Positions 9,767-19,178 of a stretch of 64,000 bases of DNA are shown piece after piece. Numbering within the stretch: position 1 is the stretch's first letter; each line of letters starts with the position of its first letter. Origin of the DNA: CAIXSC01 sp046349935 (lineage in GTDB: Bacteria; Planctomycetota; Planctomycetia; Pirellulales; Pirellulaceae); contig JAXMBK010000004.1 in the NCBI GenBank assembly GCA_046349935.1, forward strand, positions 496,001 to 560,000, read 5' to 3'. A program made the position numbers and the translations under genes. Below the pieces are notes generated by a model, which saw only the letters and a program-made list of their open reading frames with translations, was not told the origin of the DNA and made no database searches.

Positions 9767-12247
9767 ATGAACAGGGTGAAAGCAAGCGGAATCGGGAGGG
9801 ACGTGAGCGTGGGAAAACGAGTGCGGCGGCGGGGCAATCTGCGGTCCCTCGCCATCCTGACCGGCGTCGCCGCCTGCGTATCGTTGGTCGTCTATCTGCT
9901 ATGGCCCGCAGACGACGAAGCGTCGTCGCCGTCGCGCCCCGAAAAGGCGTCGTCGGCCACAAGCGGCGCCGTGATCATCGCCGGCTCGAACGGCCAGACG
10001 TCCCCCGCGTCGCCGTCTTCCGTCTCCCCCCCGATCGACTCGAAGCTGGCCTACAAGCCGCGTCACTCGGTCGACAGCAGCGGCTTCTTGCCGTTGGGGT
10101 CGTCGATTCCCAAATGGTCGGCGGATGCGACGTTGGACGAAGTCAGTCGCGCCTGGCGCGGGTATGTGATCGGGAATACTCGCCCGGTTACGCTCGCACG
10201 GACCGTCGGTCCGCTCGACGATCGCGCGGTCGAGGCGGCGGTCATGCAGACGTTGCTGCGGGACTACGAGGGGCGGCCCGATGAAGCCTACGAGATTCTG
10301 ACCCAGCTGCGAACGAAGTTAGCCGACTCGCCGAAGGCGGCGGCCGAATGGCTGTACACGGTGATCTTTCTGCAGGGAGTGACGTCCCTGCGGCTCGGCG
10401 AAGACGAAAACTGCATCCTTTGTCGCGGCGAAGCGTCCTGCATCCTGCCTCTTTCCGCCGCCGCCGTGCACACCAATCGCCGCGGATCGACGCGGGCGAT
10501 CGGGCACTTTGCCGAGTACCTAGAGCGGTTTCCGGACGACTTGGGAGCACGCTGGCTCCTCAACTTGGCCAACATGACGCTCGGCCAGTATCCCGACGGC
10601 GTCGAAGCGCGGTTTCGCCTCCCCATGACGCCGCCGGAGAATCCGGAACACAGCATCGGCGCCTTTGGCAATGTGGGAGATCGACTCGGGATCAATCGCT
10701 ACAACCAAGCCGGCGGCGGGATCATGGATGATTTCGACAACGACGGTTGGTTCGACTTGGTCACGACGTCGTTCGATCCCTCGCAGCCGATGGCCATGTA
10801 CTTGAACCGACAAAACGGCCGGTTCAAGGACGTGTCCGCAAGCGTCCACGTCGGCGAGCAGTTGGGCGGCCTGTTTTGCGTGCAGTCCGATTTCAATCAC
10901 GATGGATTCTTGGATGTGTTCATCACGCGCGGCGCCTGGCTTTTGGCGCCCATTCGTCCGACGCTGCTGGTCAATCAAGGGGACGGTACGTTTCTCGACG
11001 CCACCGAATCCGCGCAGCTCCTCCCCTCCGCCAATTCGAACTCGGCCGCTTGGGGCGACTACGACAACGACGGACTCGTCGACCTCTACGTCTGCTGCGA
11101 ACGACAGCCGAATCGTTTGTACCGGAACGAGGGAGACGGCACGTTTCGCAACGTCACGGTGCTCACCGGGACGCAGGGGACCGGGAAGACGTTGTGCAAG
11201 GGCGCCGTGTGGATCGACGTCGACAACGACGGCGACCAAGACCTGTTCTTGAATTATTTCGGCGGCGAAGCGATTCTGCTGCGCAACGGCGGCGACGGCG
11301 TCTTCGCCAACGCCAGCCAAGAACTGGGCATCGACGGCCCTGAAAAGGGCTTTTCGTGCTGGGCTTGGGATTACGACAACGACGGCTGGCTCGACCTGTT
11401 CGCCAACTGCTACGACCAGACTCTGGCGGACGTGGTGAAAGGCATCATGGGGCAGCCGCACGAAAGGTCGTCCAATCGGTTGTATCGCAATGAGCACGGG
11501 CAGAAGTTCGTCGACCGGACGCGCGATGCGGGGCTCGATTTGGTCTTCGCCGCGATGGGGTCGAACATTGGCGATTTCGACAACGACGGCTGGCTCGACT
11601 TTTACCTCGGGACGGGCGAACCGCGGTTTGAATCATTGGTGCCGAATCGCATGTTTCGCAATCTCAAGGGCGGCGCGTTCGCGGAAATCACCACGTCGTC
11701 GCGCACCGGCCATTTGCAAAAGGGGCATAGCGTTTCGTGCGGCGATTGGAATCGCGACGGGCAGATGGACGTCTTTGTTCAGATGGGCGGCGCCTCGAAC
11801 GGCGACCGCGCCTACAACACGATGTTTCAGAACCCCGGACATGACCATGCCTGGGTCAGCCTCAAGCTGGCAGGCGTGGCGTCCGCGCGGTCGGCAGAAG
11901 GAGCTCGGATCAAAGTGGTGTGCCGCGGACCGCAGGCTCAGACCGTGCATCGGCACGTCTCCACCGGAAGCACGTTTGGCGCCAATCCGCTCGAGCAAAC
12001 CATCGGGCTGGGCGCCGCCGCCGGAATCGAACGACTCGAAGTATTCTGGCCCAAAACGGGCGAGACGCAGACCTTCGTTGATGTCGCGCCCGGACGGTGC
12101 TACGTGGTGCGCGAAGGGGCGACGGAACTTTATGAACGCGTGTTGCCGGCGACGCAAACGCCTCCGGCCAGCGGCGGCGACGCGCCTGCACCCAGCGTCA
12201 AGGCGACGCCCGGCATACAGGCGTCGGCGGCGAAAAAGGAGTCATGA
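9767..12247 (+). CDS. CRTAC1-like FG-GAP/VCBS and ASPIC/UnbV protein
   Basis: 826-residue exported or membrane-anchored protein. An N-terminal anchor (LAILTGVAACVSLVVYLLW) is followed by a linker with a Cys-containing segment (CILCRGEASCIL). Then come seven calcium-loop repeats of the FG-GAP/VCBS propeller type, e.g. DFDNDGWFDLV, DFNHDGFLDVF, DYDNDGLVDLY, DVDNDGDQDLF, DYDNDGWLDLF, DFDNDGWLDFY and DWNRDGQMDVF. The end has an ASPIC/UnbV-like domain (ARIKVVCRGPQ; STGSTFGANPLEQTIGLG). Such proteins are abundant in planctomycetes and are thought to act in adhesion or envelope structure. It starts at ATG 9767 after GAGGG. Its stop overlaps the next gene's start (ATGA), so the two are translationally coupled. 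Confidence 0.9.
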   Translation: MNRVKASGIGRDVSVGKRVRRRGNLRSLAILTGVAACVSLVVYLLWPADDEASSPSRPEKASSATSGAVIIAGSNGQTSPASPSSVSPPIDSKLAYKPRHSVDSSGFLPLGSSIPKWSADATLDEVSRAWRGYVIGNTRPVTLARTVGPLDDRAVEAAVMQTLLRDYEGRPDEAYEILTQLRTKLADSPKAAAEWLYTVIFLQGVTSLRLGEDENCILCRGEASCILPLSAAAVHTNRRGSTRAIGHFAEYLERFPDDLGARWLLNLANMTLGQYPDGVEARFRLPMTPPENPEHSIGAFGNVGDRLGINRYNQAGGGIMDDFDNDGWFDLVTTSFDPSQPMAMYLNRQNGRFKDVSASVHVGEQLGGLFCVQSDFNHDGFLDVFITRGAWLLAPIRPTLLVNQGDGTFLDATESAQLLPSANSNSAAWGDYDNDGLVDLYVCCERQPNRLYRNEGDGTFRNVTVLTGTQGTGKTLCKGAVWIDVDNDGDQDLFLNYFGGEAILLRNGGDGVFANASQELGIDGPEKGFSCWAWDYDNDGWLDLFANCYDQTLADVVKGIMGQPHERSSNRLYRNEHGQKFVDRTRDAGLDLVFAAMGSNIGDFDNDGWLDFYLGTGEPRFESLVPNRMFRNLKGGAFAEITTSSRTGHLQKGHSVSCGDWNRDGQMDVFVQMGGASNGDRAYNTMFQNPGHDHAWVSLKLAGVASARSAEGARIKVVCRGPQAQTVHRHVSTGSTFGANPLEQTIGLGAAAGIERLEVFWPKTGETQTFVDVAPGRCYVVREGATELYERVLPATQTPPASGGDAPAPSVKATPGIQASAAKKES

Positions 12248-12441
12248 TGAGCGGCGAGGAGCGGCAATGTGCGTCCTGCGAGAAACCTTTTACACCGGAA
12301 GAAGCCGAGCAGACGGTCTGCCCGGAGTGTCACGATCGACGGACCGCCATGTGGGTCGTGGGACTCTTCGTGCTGTTCTTCTGCTTCGTCGCCTTGCCCA
12401 TGATGATCCAGCTCTTCGGAACTCCACGACCGGCGCGCTGA
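12244..12441 (+). CDS. Small zinc-ribbon membrane protein
   Basis: 65 residues: an N-terminal zinc ribbon with two Cys pairs (CASC and CPEC) followed by one transmembrane helix (MWVVGLFVLFFCFVALPMM). The start overlaps the stop of the CRTAC1-like gene, with a second ATG one codon on. No known function; the tight coupling suggests it works in the same envelope context. Confidence 0.7.
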   Translation: MMSGEERQCASCEKPFTPEEAEQTVCPECHDRRTAMWVVGLFVLFFCFVALPMMIQLFGTPRPAR

Positions 12442-12529
12442 GTCGGTTGACGGAGCGCGCGTCGCGCTGTTATCACTCGTCCCGGTCAGATATGAGTTGG
12501 CAAACCTTAATCGATCACGGAGGTGTCGG

Positions 12530-13036
12530 ATGCGCGGCCATGGGCGCTGGGTTGGTTGCTTGGAGATTGGTTGCTTGACGGCGGTGTTTTTGAGTTTGGT
12601 TTTCTTGCGAGTGGAGACGGCAGTGAGCGACGAATTGAAGGAAGCGGCGTTTCCGAAGTTGCCCAAGGGGGCGGGGCAGATCGACGCCGATGCGCCCAAG
12701 ACAATGGTGACGACGCCCTCGGGATTACAGTACCGAATTCTGCGTCAGGGGACCGGAAAGAAGCCGGCGGCTGCACAAACCGTCACTGTGCACTACCACG
12801 GTTGGCTCGACAACGGGAAAGTGTTCGACAGTTCGTATGACCGCGGCCAGACGATCTCGTTCGGCTTGAATCAGGTCATCAAGGGCTGGACCGAGGGGAT
12901 GCAGTTGGTCGGCGAAGGCGGCATGATCGAACTGACGATTCCGGCGAATCTGGGCTACGGCGACCGCGGCGCTGGCAACGTCATCCCCGGCGGCGCGACG
13001 CTCCACTTCTTGGTCGAACTCAAGGCCGTGAAGTAG
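12530..13036 (+). CDS. FKBP-type peptidyl-prolyl isomerase, exported
   Basis: 168-residue prolyl isomerase that speeds cis-trans proline isomerisation during folding, here outside the cytoplasm. The N-terminus is a signal or anchor (LEIGCLTAVFLSLVFL). The single FKBP domain follows: VTVHYHGWLDNGKVFDSSYDRG, VIKGWTEGMQLVGEGG and IPANLGYGDRGAGNVIPGGATLHFLVEL, with the usual substrate-pocket aromatic and Asp positions present. ATG 12530 is chosen because GGAGG sits six bases upstream; a TTG at 12497 would add eleven residues without a ribosome site. It lies between the zinc-ribbon gene and a DUF1801 gene on the same strand. Confidence 0.93.
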   Translation: MRGHGRWVGCLEIGCLTAVFLSLVFLRVETAVSDELKEAAFPKLPKGAGQIDADAPKTMVTTPSGLQYRILRQGTGKKPAAAQTVTVHYHGWLDNGKVFDSSYDRGQTISFGLNQVIKGWTEGMQLVGEGGMIELTIPANLGYGDRGAGNVIPGGATLHFLVELKAVK

Positions 13037-13057
13037 ACGGCGTCTCATTAGCGGATC

Positions 13058-13447
13058 ATGAAACTCGAGACGCAGCAGTACCACGCGCGGCTGGATTCCG
13101 CAGAGCAGGCGATTTGCCAGCGGTTGGCGACGGCCATCGATCGGCATTTGCCGGAGGCGGAGAACAAAATCTGGCACGGGCATCCGGTCTGGTTTCTCGA
13201 GGGAAACCCCATCGTCGGCTACAGCAAGTTGAAGGCCTGCATCCGACTGCTCTTCTGGAGCGGTCGGTCGTTCGCCGAGGAGTCGCTCGCCGACGAAGGG
13301 AAGTTTCAAGCGGCCGAGGCGCGCTTCACCGCGGTCGAACAGATCGATGATGAGGCGCTCGCCCGGTGGCTTGCGAAGTCCCGCGACATTCAGTGGGACT
13401 ACAAGAATCTGGTCCGCCGCAAAGGGAATTTAGAGCGGCTGAAGTGA
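13058..13447 (+). CDS. DUF1801 family protein
   Basis: 129-residue cytoplasmic protein of the DUF1801 (YdhG-like) type: KIWHGHPVWFLEGNPIVGYSKLKACIRLLFWSG is the characteristic core, followed by RFTAVEQIDDEALARWLAKSRDI. The biochemical role of the family is not established. It starts at ATG 13058, 21 bp after the FKBP gene, so probably co-transcribed. Confidence 0.85.
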   Translation: MKLETQQYHARLDSAEQAICQRLATAIDRHLPEAENKIWHGHPVWFLEGNPIVGYSKLKACIRLLFWSGRSFAEESLADEGKFQAAEARFTAVEQIDDEALARWLAKSRDIQWDYKNLVRRKGNLERLK

Positions 13448-13468
13448 ACGCTCTCGCGACGGCGCCTG

Positions 13469-14887
13469 CTAGATCAAGATCTCGTCGATCACGTTGCCTC
13501 GCGTGATCGGGAGCGTGCGGCCTTGCAGGTCGAGCAGCGAGGTTTCCGGTGAAAAGCCGAGGCAATGCAGGATCGTGGCCGTGAGGTCTTCGGGGCGAAC
13601 GAGTCCGTCTTTGGGGTGACCGCCAAGCCGGTCCGACGCGCCGTGGACGAGTCCGCCGCGGAGGCCGCCGCCAGCCATGGCGACGGAGAAAACGGGGCCC
13701 CAGTGATCGCGCCCCGCTCGGCCGTTCATCCGCGGCGTCCGACCGAATTCTGAGAGGCATACAACCAGCGTTTCGTCGAGCGTCCCGCGCTGCTGCAGGT
13801 CCTCGAGCAAGGCGCTGAGCGACGCATCCAGCGGCGGAGCAAGGACTTCTTTTAGACGTTGGGGTTCGTTGGCGTGCGAGTCCCAGCAGGGAGCGTCGGA
13901 CGGTTCGTCGGGGCCGCGGAACCAGTTGACTTGAACCAGCCGAACGCCCGCTTCGCAGAGTCGTCGGGCGAGCAGAACGCTTTGGCCGAACTGCGTTCGC
14001 CCATAGCGATCGCGCGTTTCGGGGGTTTCGAGTTCCAGGTTGAAAGCACTGCGCGATCGGGCGGAGCTGAGCAGGTCGAAGGCGCGTTGCGTCTGGCCGT
14101 CGTAGGCGCCCAGCGCGCCGCTGCGATGGACGGCGTCCAACTGCTGGTTGAAGGCGGAACGCAGGGCGTTGCGTTGCTGGAGTCGCGCGACGGGGACGTC
14201 GACCGGCAGGTGAAATTCGGGGATGTGGTAGTTGGCTGAAGCCGGTTCGCAGCGAAACAGCCACGGGTCGGCCGTGCGTCCCAAGAAACCCGCGTCTTGG
14301 CCCGGCCAGACCGAGCCGTCAGTATTGAAAATGTGCTTGGGGAGCCGGACCGCGGCGGGCAGTTCGCCCAACGACGGGAGCAAACGCTGTGCGACGGCCG
14401 CCAAACAGGGCCAGTCGTTGGGAGCGCCTGGGTTGGCGTTTTCGGCGTTCATCGGAACATGCGGACGCCCCGTGAGCATGTAGTAGCCGCTGGACGAATG
14501 CGCATTGTCGCCCGTGGAAACGGCGCGCAGCAAACACAGCTTGTCCGCGTGTAGTGCGACTCGCGGGAGCAAGTCGGCGATCTGGACCCCCGACACGTTC
14601 GTCGCGATCGGACCAAACTGGCCGCGGACTTCCGCGGGCGCATCGGGCTTGGGGTCCCAAGTGGAGTGCTGCGGAGCGCCTCCCATCAAGAACAGGAGGA
14701 TGCACGATTTGGCTTTGCCGCTGCTGCGAGCGACATGGCCGGTTCCGCGCGCCTCGGCAGCTTGAGCGGCCGGAGCCAGCAATTGCGGGAGACTTAGTCC
14801 CAGCAGCCCCAGGCTGCCGACTTGGAGCAGGTCGCGTCGCGCAAGTTGGTCGCAAAGTCGCACGGGCGTCGACTTGAAGGTGAGCAT
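13469..14887 (-). CDS. DUF1501 domain protein with Tat-like signal
   Basis: 472 residues. The N-terminus has a twin-Arg-like signal (LARRDLLQVGSLGLLGLSLPQLLAP). The mature part is a DUF1501 (alkaline-phosphatase-like superfamily) protein: SCILLFLMGGAPQHSTWDPKPDAP, AHSSSGYYMLTGRPH, VRLVQVNWFRG and LDETLVVCLSEFGRTPRMNGRAGRDHWGP. The family is highly expanded in planctomycetes and usually sits beside a DUF1549/DUF1553 cytochrome; here the only such cytochrome is about 20 kb away. ATG 14887 is preferred over ATG 14911 because GGAGG lies nine bases upstream. Substrate unknown. Confidence 0.9.
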   Translation of the reverse strand: MLTFKSTPVRLCDQLARRDLLQVGSLGLLGLSLPQLLAPAAQAAEARGTGHVARSSGKAKSCILLFLMGGAPQHSTWDPKPDAPAEVRGQFGPIATNVSGVQIADLLPRVALHADKLCLLRAVSTGDNAHSSSGYYMLTGRPHVPMNAENANPGAPNDWPCLAAVAQRLLPSLGELPAAVRLPKHIFNTDGSVWPGQDAGFLGRTADPWLFRCEPASANYHIPEFHLPVDVPVARLQQRNALRSAFNQQLDAVHRSGALGAYDGQTQRAFDLLSSARSRSAFNLELETPETRDRYGRTQFGQSVLLARRLCEAGVRLVQVNWFRGPDEPSDAPCWDSHANEPQRLKEVLAPPLDASLSALLEDLQQRGTLDETLVVCLSEFGRTPRMNGRAGRDHWGPVFSVAMAGGGLRGGLVHGASDRLGGHPKDGLVRPEDLTATILHCLGFSPETSLLDLQGRTLPITRGNVIDEILI

Positions 14888-15031
14888 CCGGTTCCGCCTC
14901 CGGTCACGCATCGGTCAGTTGTGATCTGACCCATGATTCTAATCGGGCGCGTGCGCACGATTCCAGGCCAGTGCGACGAGAAGTGGACGCCTTGATCGAC
15001 AGCGGGAGGCCGTCATAGGATGGCCCCTGTA

Positions 15032-15121
<90 letters not shown>

Positions 15122-15134
15122 GTCGACTGCGGCG

Positions 15135-15163
15135 GTCACAGGCTGGAAGCCTGTGCTACGGGG
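15135..15163. repeat. 29-bp palindromic repeat, copy 1
   Basis: The core CACAGGCTGGAAGCCTGTG (15137-15155) is a near-perfect inverted repeat, followed by CTACGGGG. The full 29 bases recur as an exact reverse complement at 31970-31998. It sits between tRNA-Ser and the stop codon of the DUF1559 gene, with one base to spare. Confidence 0.9.
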
Positions 15164-15164
15164 G

Positions 15165-16181
15165 TTACTCGCTGATGACTTCGCCGCCGTCGCGGGAGCC
15201 CATAGCGCGCCACGCGCGCAGGTCGACGGTGTTGGCCATCTTGCGGACCGAGCCGTCCATGAAGGCGGTCATGACAAGTCCCGGGTGGTAGCTGCGCGAA
15301 GTGACGGCGGCGTACGTGGGCGCGGTGTTGCTGGCGTTTTCCGACCGCGAAATGAGGTCGATGTCGTAGGCGACGCCGGCGACGACGAGCGGCACTTTGG
15401 TGTTCGGGGTCAGCGTCGTGGTGACGCCCGTTTCATGCGCCTTCCCGTCTACCCACTCGGTATGTCCATTGCCGCTCACCGTCGCCGAGCCGGCGTAGGC
15501 CGCGACGCCGGCGAAGTCATTCGGCAAGGGGACGTTGAACGCGGCGGGGGCGTTTGGCTTCACGTTGGGTTGGTAGGCCTTCACTTCGGCGAACGCCACC
15601 GTGTTGCTCATTCCATCCAGATAGGCGCCGTCGGTGATCGGCTGGTTGTAGACGAAGGCGCCGTTGCCAAGCTGACCGGTGACAGGGTCGTAGATCTGCC
15701 ACGTGCCGAGGTTGGCGGCGTAGGTGAGCGGAAAGTGGGTGACGCCCGTCGACGTCGACGGGGCTCGAGGCACCGCCTTCACTTCGCTGGGGCAGACGTA
15801 GACGGGGACTTTCATGCGGGTGACTTCGGCGTGCCGAGGAGCGTCGACGACGTTGGAGTAGGAGAAGCGGAAGTCGATGATGTCCTGCAGGTTTTGTTGT
15901 TCGAGGTACGGGAGCAGGCGGGCCTGGAGCGACCAGACGGCGCCCGATTGGCCAGCGGGGGGCAGGCAGGAGAAGGGGGGGACGGCTCGCAGCGAGTCCA
16001 TGTAATTGTGCGTGGCGAGCATGACTTGGCGAAGGTTGTTCGAGCAGGCGGCTCGACGTCCCGCTTCGCGCGCCGCTTGGACGGCCGGGAGAAGGAGGGC
16101 GACAAGGATGCCGATGATGGCGATGACGACGAGCAGTTCCACGAGCGTAAAACCATGTCGCGGGGCCTGGTGGGCTTTCAT
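15165..16181 (-). CDS. DUF1559 pilin-like protein
   Basis: 338-residue type II pseudopilin-like protein. The prepilin signal HGFTLVELLVVIAIIG gives a cleavage site before Phe-Thr with Glu at +5, followed by the hydrophobic helix and QAAREAGRRAACSNNLRQV, the planctomycete form. The C-terminus has the family's H-x9-DG-like motif (YHPGLVMTAFMDGSV). These proteins are strongly expanded in planctomycetes and probably form pilus- or secretion-like envelope structures. ATG 16181 is chosen because it places the prepilin signal at the N-terminus; an upstream in-frame start would add 32 unrelated residues. Confidence 0.93.
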   Translation of the reverse strand: MKAHQAPRHGFTLVELLVVIAIIGILVALLLPAVQAAREAGRRAACSNNLRQVMLATHNYMDSLRAVPPFSCLPPAGQSGAVWSLQARLLPYLEQQNLQDIIDFRFSYSNVVDAPRHAEVTRMKVPVYVCPSEVKAVPRAPSTSTGVTHFPLTYAANLGTWQIYDPVTGQLGNGAFVYNQPITDGAYLDGMSNTVAFAEVKAYQPNVKPNAPAAFNVPLPNDFAGVAAYAGSATVSGNGHTEWVDGKAHETGVTTTLTPNTKVPLVVAGVAYDIDLISRSENASNTAPTYAAVTSRSYHPGLVMTAFMDGSVRKMANTVDLRAWRAMGSRDGGEVISE

Positions 16182-16342
16182 GAGCGGGGAGCGCCTTCCG
16201 AGAGAGGTGGGACCGAGAAACCAACCCTGCCGCCTGGCCCGTGTCAGGCGACAACTGAGTGTGAGACTCAGTATCAATAGAGGTTAGCGAGCGGCTTGGG
16301 GCGGGTCAAGCGGCAGGAGGTCGTCGGTTTTTCCAGCCCGAG

Positions 16343-16645
16343 TTACTCGTCGCCGCGCGGGAGCGCTTCGAAACGGGGGCTGTCGAACAGGTAATTGAAC
16401 GCGGCGCGGAGCCTTCCCGGACGCTTTTCCGCCAGCTTTTTCAGCTGCTGTAGGTCCTCAGGGTCGTCGATCCACTCCTCGCTAAACCCGCACGCGGCGC
16501 AGACATAACGGCAGACCGGGATGGAGCTGGCGATGGTCAGACCGCCGGTCGGGATGACGTTTCCCGCGCCGTAGGCGCCGCGGACGCCGGGAATCCGGAG
16601 GATGCGCTGGCCGGCGCACTTGGGGCACGTATGGGTGTTTTTCAT
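16343..16645 (-). CDS. Small zinc-ribbon protein
   Basis: 100 residues with two Cys pairs: THTCPKCAGQ at the N-terminus and VCRYVCAACGFSEEW in the middle, a zinc ribbon like those of transcription or RNA-binding proteins, with a hydrophobic stretch (GGLTIASSIP) between. ATG 16645 has a GAGG site upstream; longer in-frame starts add only low-complexity sequence. It is divergent from the kinase gene with a 64-bp shared promoter region. Function unknown. Confidence 0.7.
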   Translation of the reverse strand: MKNTHTCPKCAGQRILRIPGVRGAYGAGNVIPTGGLTIASSIPVCRYVCAACGFSEEWIDDPEDLQQLKKLAEKRPGRLRAAFNYLFDSPRFEALPRGDE

Positions 16646-16709
16646 TTTTCGAGAACCTCGGCGCGGTCCAGCGCGTCTGAAAGAGAAATCGGCTTTCGGA
16701 GACCCGCTC

Positions 16710-18482
16710 ATGCACCCTGCTACAACTCATTGGCTGCCGCTCGAACATTCGTCCGCTGACGCGGTTTCTTGTGGGTCGGCCTGCGGGGGCGAGCTAACTC
16801 GCTGCGATCGGCTGGCTGGCGCGACGCAGCATACGGCGGCTGTCGCGGCGCCCGGGAGAAAGGGAGAGCACATCCCTGACTCCGTCGGCAAATACGAGGT
16901 GCGGCGGCTGTTAGGGCGGGGCGGACAAGCGACGGCGCTGTTGGCGTGGGACCCCGATTTGCAGCGCGAAGTCGTTTTGAAGCTGTATCATTCGGCGAAG
17001 ACGCCGGCGGAGCGGGCGGCCGTGTTGCGCGAGGGGCAAGCTTTGGTGCAGGTGCACAGTCCCTATGTGGCGCAGTGCTTTGCGGCCGAGCGTCACGAAG
17101 ACGTGCCGTATTTGGTCATGGAGTACATCGACGGCGAGTCGTTGTCGCAGCGTGTGTCGGATCGCCCGTTGACGCTTGATGAATCCTTGCGGCTCGTGGA
17201 GCAGTTGGCGCGGGGGCTCGAAGCGGTGCATGCCAGCGGATTGCTGCATCGCGACGTGAAGCCCTCCAATATTCTGCTCAGTCCGCAAGGGGAGCCGAAG
17301 CTGATCGACTTTGGATTGGCGGCGGAAGTGGGGAGCGAGCAATTGCGGCAAATCTCAGGGACGCCGGCGTACATGGCGCCCGAGCAAGCCTGCGGCGACG
17401 TCGAACGACTGGATGCGCGCACGGACCTATTCGGACTGGGGGCCGTGTTTTACGAGTTGTTGACCGGGCGTCCGCCATACTTGGGAGAAAACGCCACGAT
17501 CATTTGGCGGTTGGCGCGCGAAGGGCGAGTCACGCCTGCAGCGGCTAGGGCGACCGGCTTGCGGACCGACGTAAACGAAGTTTGCATGCGCTGCTTGGCC
17601 CGCGAGCCGCAGGGGCGCTTCGGGTCGGCTCGTGAATTGGCCTCCGCAGTTGAGGTGTTGTTGCATGGAAAGCGGCGAGCTTGGAATTGGACGATAGGTT
17701 GGGGCAAGTTGCGATTCCGAGTGGCATTCGGAGTGTCGGTTTTGGCGAGCGTCGTCGCGGCGTTGTTGCTGGGGCCCGAACTGGCGACTCGCGCGCCGCA
17801 CGGCGTCGCTTGGCATGCGACCACGATGGGGCCGACCGAGCAATCTCACCAGGTGCAGGCGTGGGCGACGGACCTTAAGCCCGACCTTGGCGCGCCAGAC
17901 CTGCCAGGACCGGCATACGCCGGGCCAGGGATGGCGGGCCCAGGGATGACGGGGGCTGCGAGGACGGGGGCTGCGAGGACGGGGGCTGCGATGGCGAGTG
18001 CCGGCGGCACCGATTCGGCCGACGCGTCCGCCCGGATCGAGGACGCCCCCGAGTCGCTCCGGTTCCGACTAGAAAATCGCTCGGGGGACGCGGCGGAGCA
18101 GGCGCCTCGGTGGGTGGGAGAGGGCGTCGAGCTGCTGGTGGAGGGAGAGCTTTCAGGGTTGGAGCTGGCGATGGGGAGGTTGCCAGCGGTTGCCGAGCAG
18201 CGTGATTTGGGTGGGGCGCAGTCGTATTATCTCGAGTTGGCGGCGCCTCGCTCGCTTGAGATTTGGGAAGATCGGCAGGATGGTGCGTTTGTGGCGAACG
18301 TGTGGGGCTGGACGTGGGCGGAAGCTGCGTTGCCAGGGGGGCGGCAGCACTATTGGCTCGCCGTTGAACCCGCAACGGGCGGCTATTGGATTTGGCCCGG
18401 CGAGTCGACAGCGCCAGAAAAACAGGCGGGCGGTTCGGAATCCTGCCGACTAAGAATCCGGAATCTGGCGGAGCGTCCGTGA
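16710..18482 (+). CDS. Membrane-anchored Ser/Thr protein kinase
   Basis: 590-residue eukaryotic-like (Hanks-type) kinase. The kinase domain runs from about residue 60 to 310: Gly-rich loop LLGRGGQATALLAWD, ATP-binding Lys in VVLKLY, catalytic loop LLHRDVKPSNILL, DFGLA, and activation segment end GTPAYMAPEQACGD. After it come one transmembrane helix (FRVAFGVSVLASVVAALLL), a Gly/Ala-rich repeat (GAART units) and an extracytoplasmic domain of unknown type. Such kinases transmit envelope signals by phosphorylating cytoplasmic proteins. ATG 16710 leaves room for the divergent zinc-ribbon gene; a longer frame would overlap it. Confidence 0.9.
   Translation: MHPATTHWLPLEHSSADAVSCGSACGGELTRCDRLAGATQHTAAVAAPGRKGEHIPDSVGKYEVRRLLGRGGQATALLAWDPDLQREVVLKLYHSAKTPAERAAVLREGQALVQVHSPYVAQCFAAERHEDVPYLVMEYIDGESLSQRVSDRPLTLDESLRLVEQLARGLEAVHASGLLHRDVKPSNILLSPQGEPKLIDFGLAAEVGSEQLRQISGTPAYMAPEQACGDVERLDARTDLFGLGAVFYELLTGRPPYLGENATIIWRLAREGRVTPAAARATGLRTDVNEVCMRCLAREPQGRFGSARELASAVEVLLHGKRRAWNWTIGWGKLRFRVAFGVSVLASVVAALLLGPELATRAPHGVAWHATTMGPTEQSHQVQAWATDLKPDLGAPDLPGPAYAGPGMAGPGMTGAARTGAARTGAAMASAGGTDSADASARIEDAPESLRFRLENRSGDAAEQAPRWVGEGVELLVEGELSGLELAMGRLPAVAEQRDLGGAQSYYLELAAPRSLEIWEDRQDGAFVANVWGWTWAEAALPGGRQHYWLAVEPATGGYWIWPGESTAPEKQAGGSESCRLRIRNLAERP
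17949..17993. repeat. Three 15-bp in-frame units in the kinase gene
   Basis: Three near-identical units of ACGGGGGCTGCGAGG encode TGAAR repeats in the linker just outside the membrane helix. Confidence 0.85.
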
Positions 18483-18560
18483 TGTCCCCCTTGAATCTTC
18501 CCAAGAAATGGGCGATGATGCCCCGCTTCACTCAGCGAAGTTTGTAGGAGAAACTGCGGC

Positions 18561-19169
18561 ATGTCGCGCTACACCCGTCCCAAGGCCCGCGTTAACCGTC
18601 GCGTGGGGGCTTTGATTTATGAAAGTTCGGGAGCTAAACGAGCGTCGGAACGGCGTGAGAATCCGCCGGGCATGCACGGACGCACCAAGCGTCCCTCGAA
18701 CTACGGCGTGGCGCTGTACGAGAAGCAGAAGATCAAGCATTACTATGGCTTGGGCGAGCGGCAGTTGCGGCGCATCTTCGATGCGGCGGGTCGCGCGAAA
18801 GGAAATACGGGCGAAAACCTGTTGATCCTGTGCGAACGTCGGTTGGACAATGTGATCCGTCGCGCCGGCTTTACCAAGACGCGTCCGCAATCGCGTCAAG
18901 GGATCGTCCACGGTCACTTCCAAGTGAACGGCGTGAAGGTGACTTCGCCGTCGTACGTGGTCCGACCTGGCGACGTCATCACGGTTCGCAATCGCGAAAA
19001 CCTGCTGGCCTTCTATCGCGTGTTGGCCGAGCAGACATCCTCCGAGCCCATGGATTGGGTGACCTTCGATCCGGAAACCTTGCGCGCGACCGTGCAGGGG
19101 AATCCGGGGCCGAGCGACATCAGTCTCCCTGTCGACGCCAACATGGTCGTCGAATTCCTGTCTCGTTGA
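18561..19169 (+). CDS. rpsD: 30S ribosomal protein S4
   Basis: 202-residue S4, a primary 16S-binding protein that nucleates assembly of the 30S body. It shows the N-terminal S4 region (KRPSNYGVALYEKQKIKHYYGLGERQLRRIF) and the S4 RNA-binding domain (LLILCERRLDNVIRRAGF; RQGIVHGHFQVNGVKVTSPSYVVRPGD). Length is normal. An AGGAG site precedes ATG 18561. It lies apart from the usual rpsM-rpsK-rpoA group and directly before lpdA. Confidence 0.98.
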   Translation: MSRYTRPKARVNRRVGALIYESSGAKRASERRENPPGMHGRTKRPSNYGVALYEKQKIKHYYGLGERQLRRIFDAAGRAKGNTGENLLILCERRLDNVIRRAGFTKTRPQSRQGIVHGHFQVNGVKVTSPSYVVRPGDVITVRNRENLLAFYRVLAEQTSSEPMDWVTFDPETLRATVQGNPGPSDISLPVDANMVVEFLSR

Positions 19170-19178
19170 GCGATATTC

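Noticed and set aside
13469..14887. DUF1501 gene as partner of the DUF1549/1553 gene
   Set aside because: These families are usually neighbours, but here they are about 20 kb apart with many unrelated genes between, so a functional pair is not supported by position.
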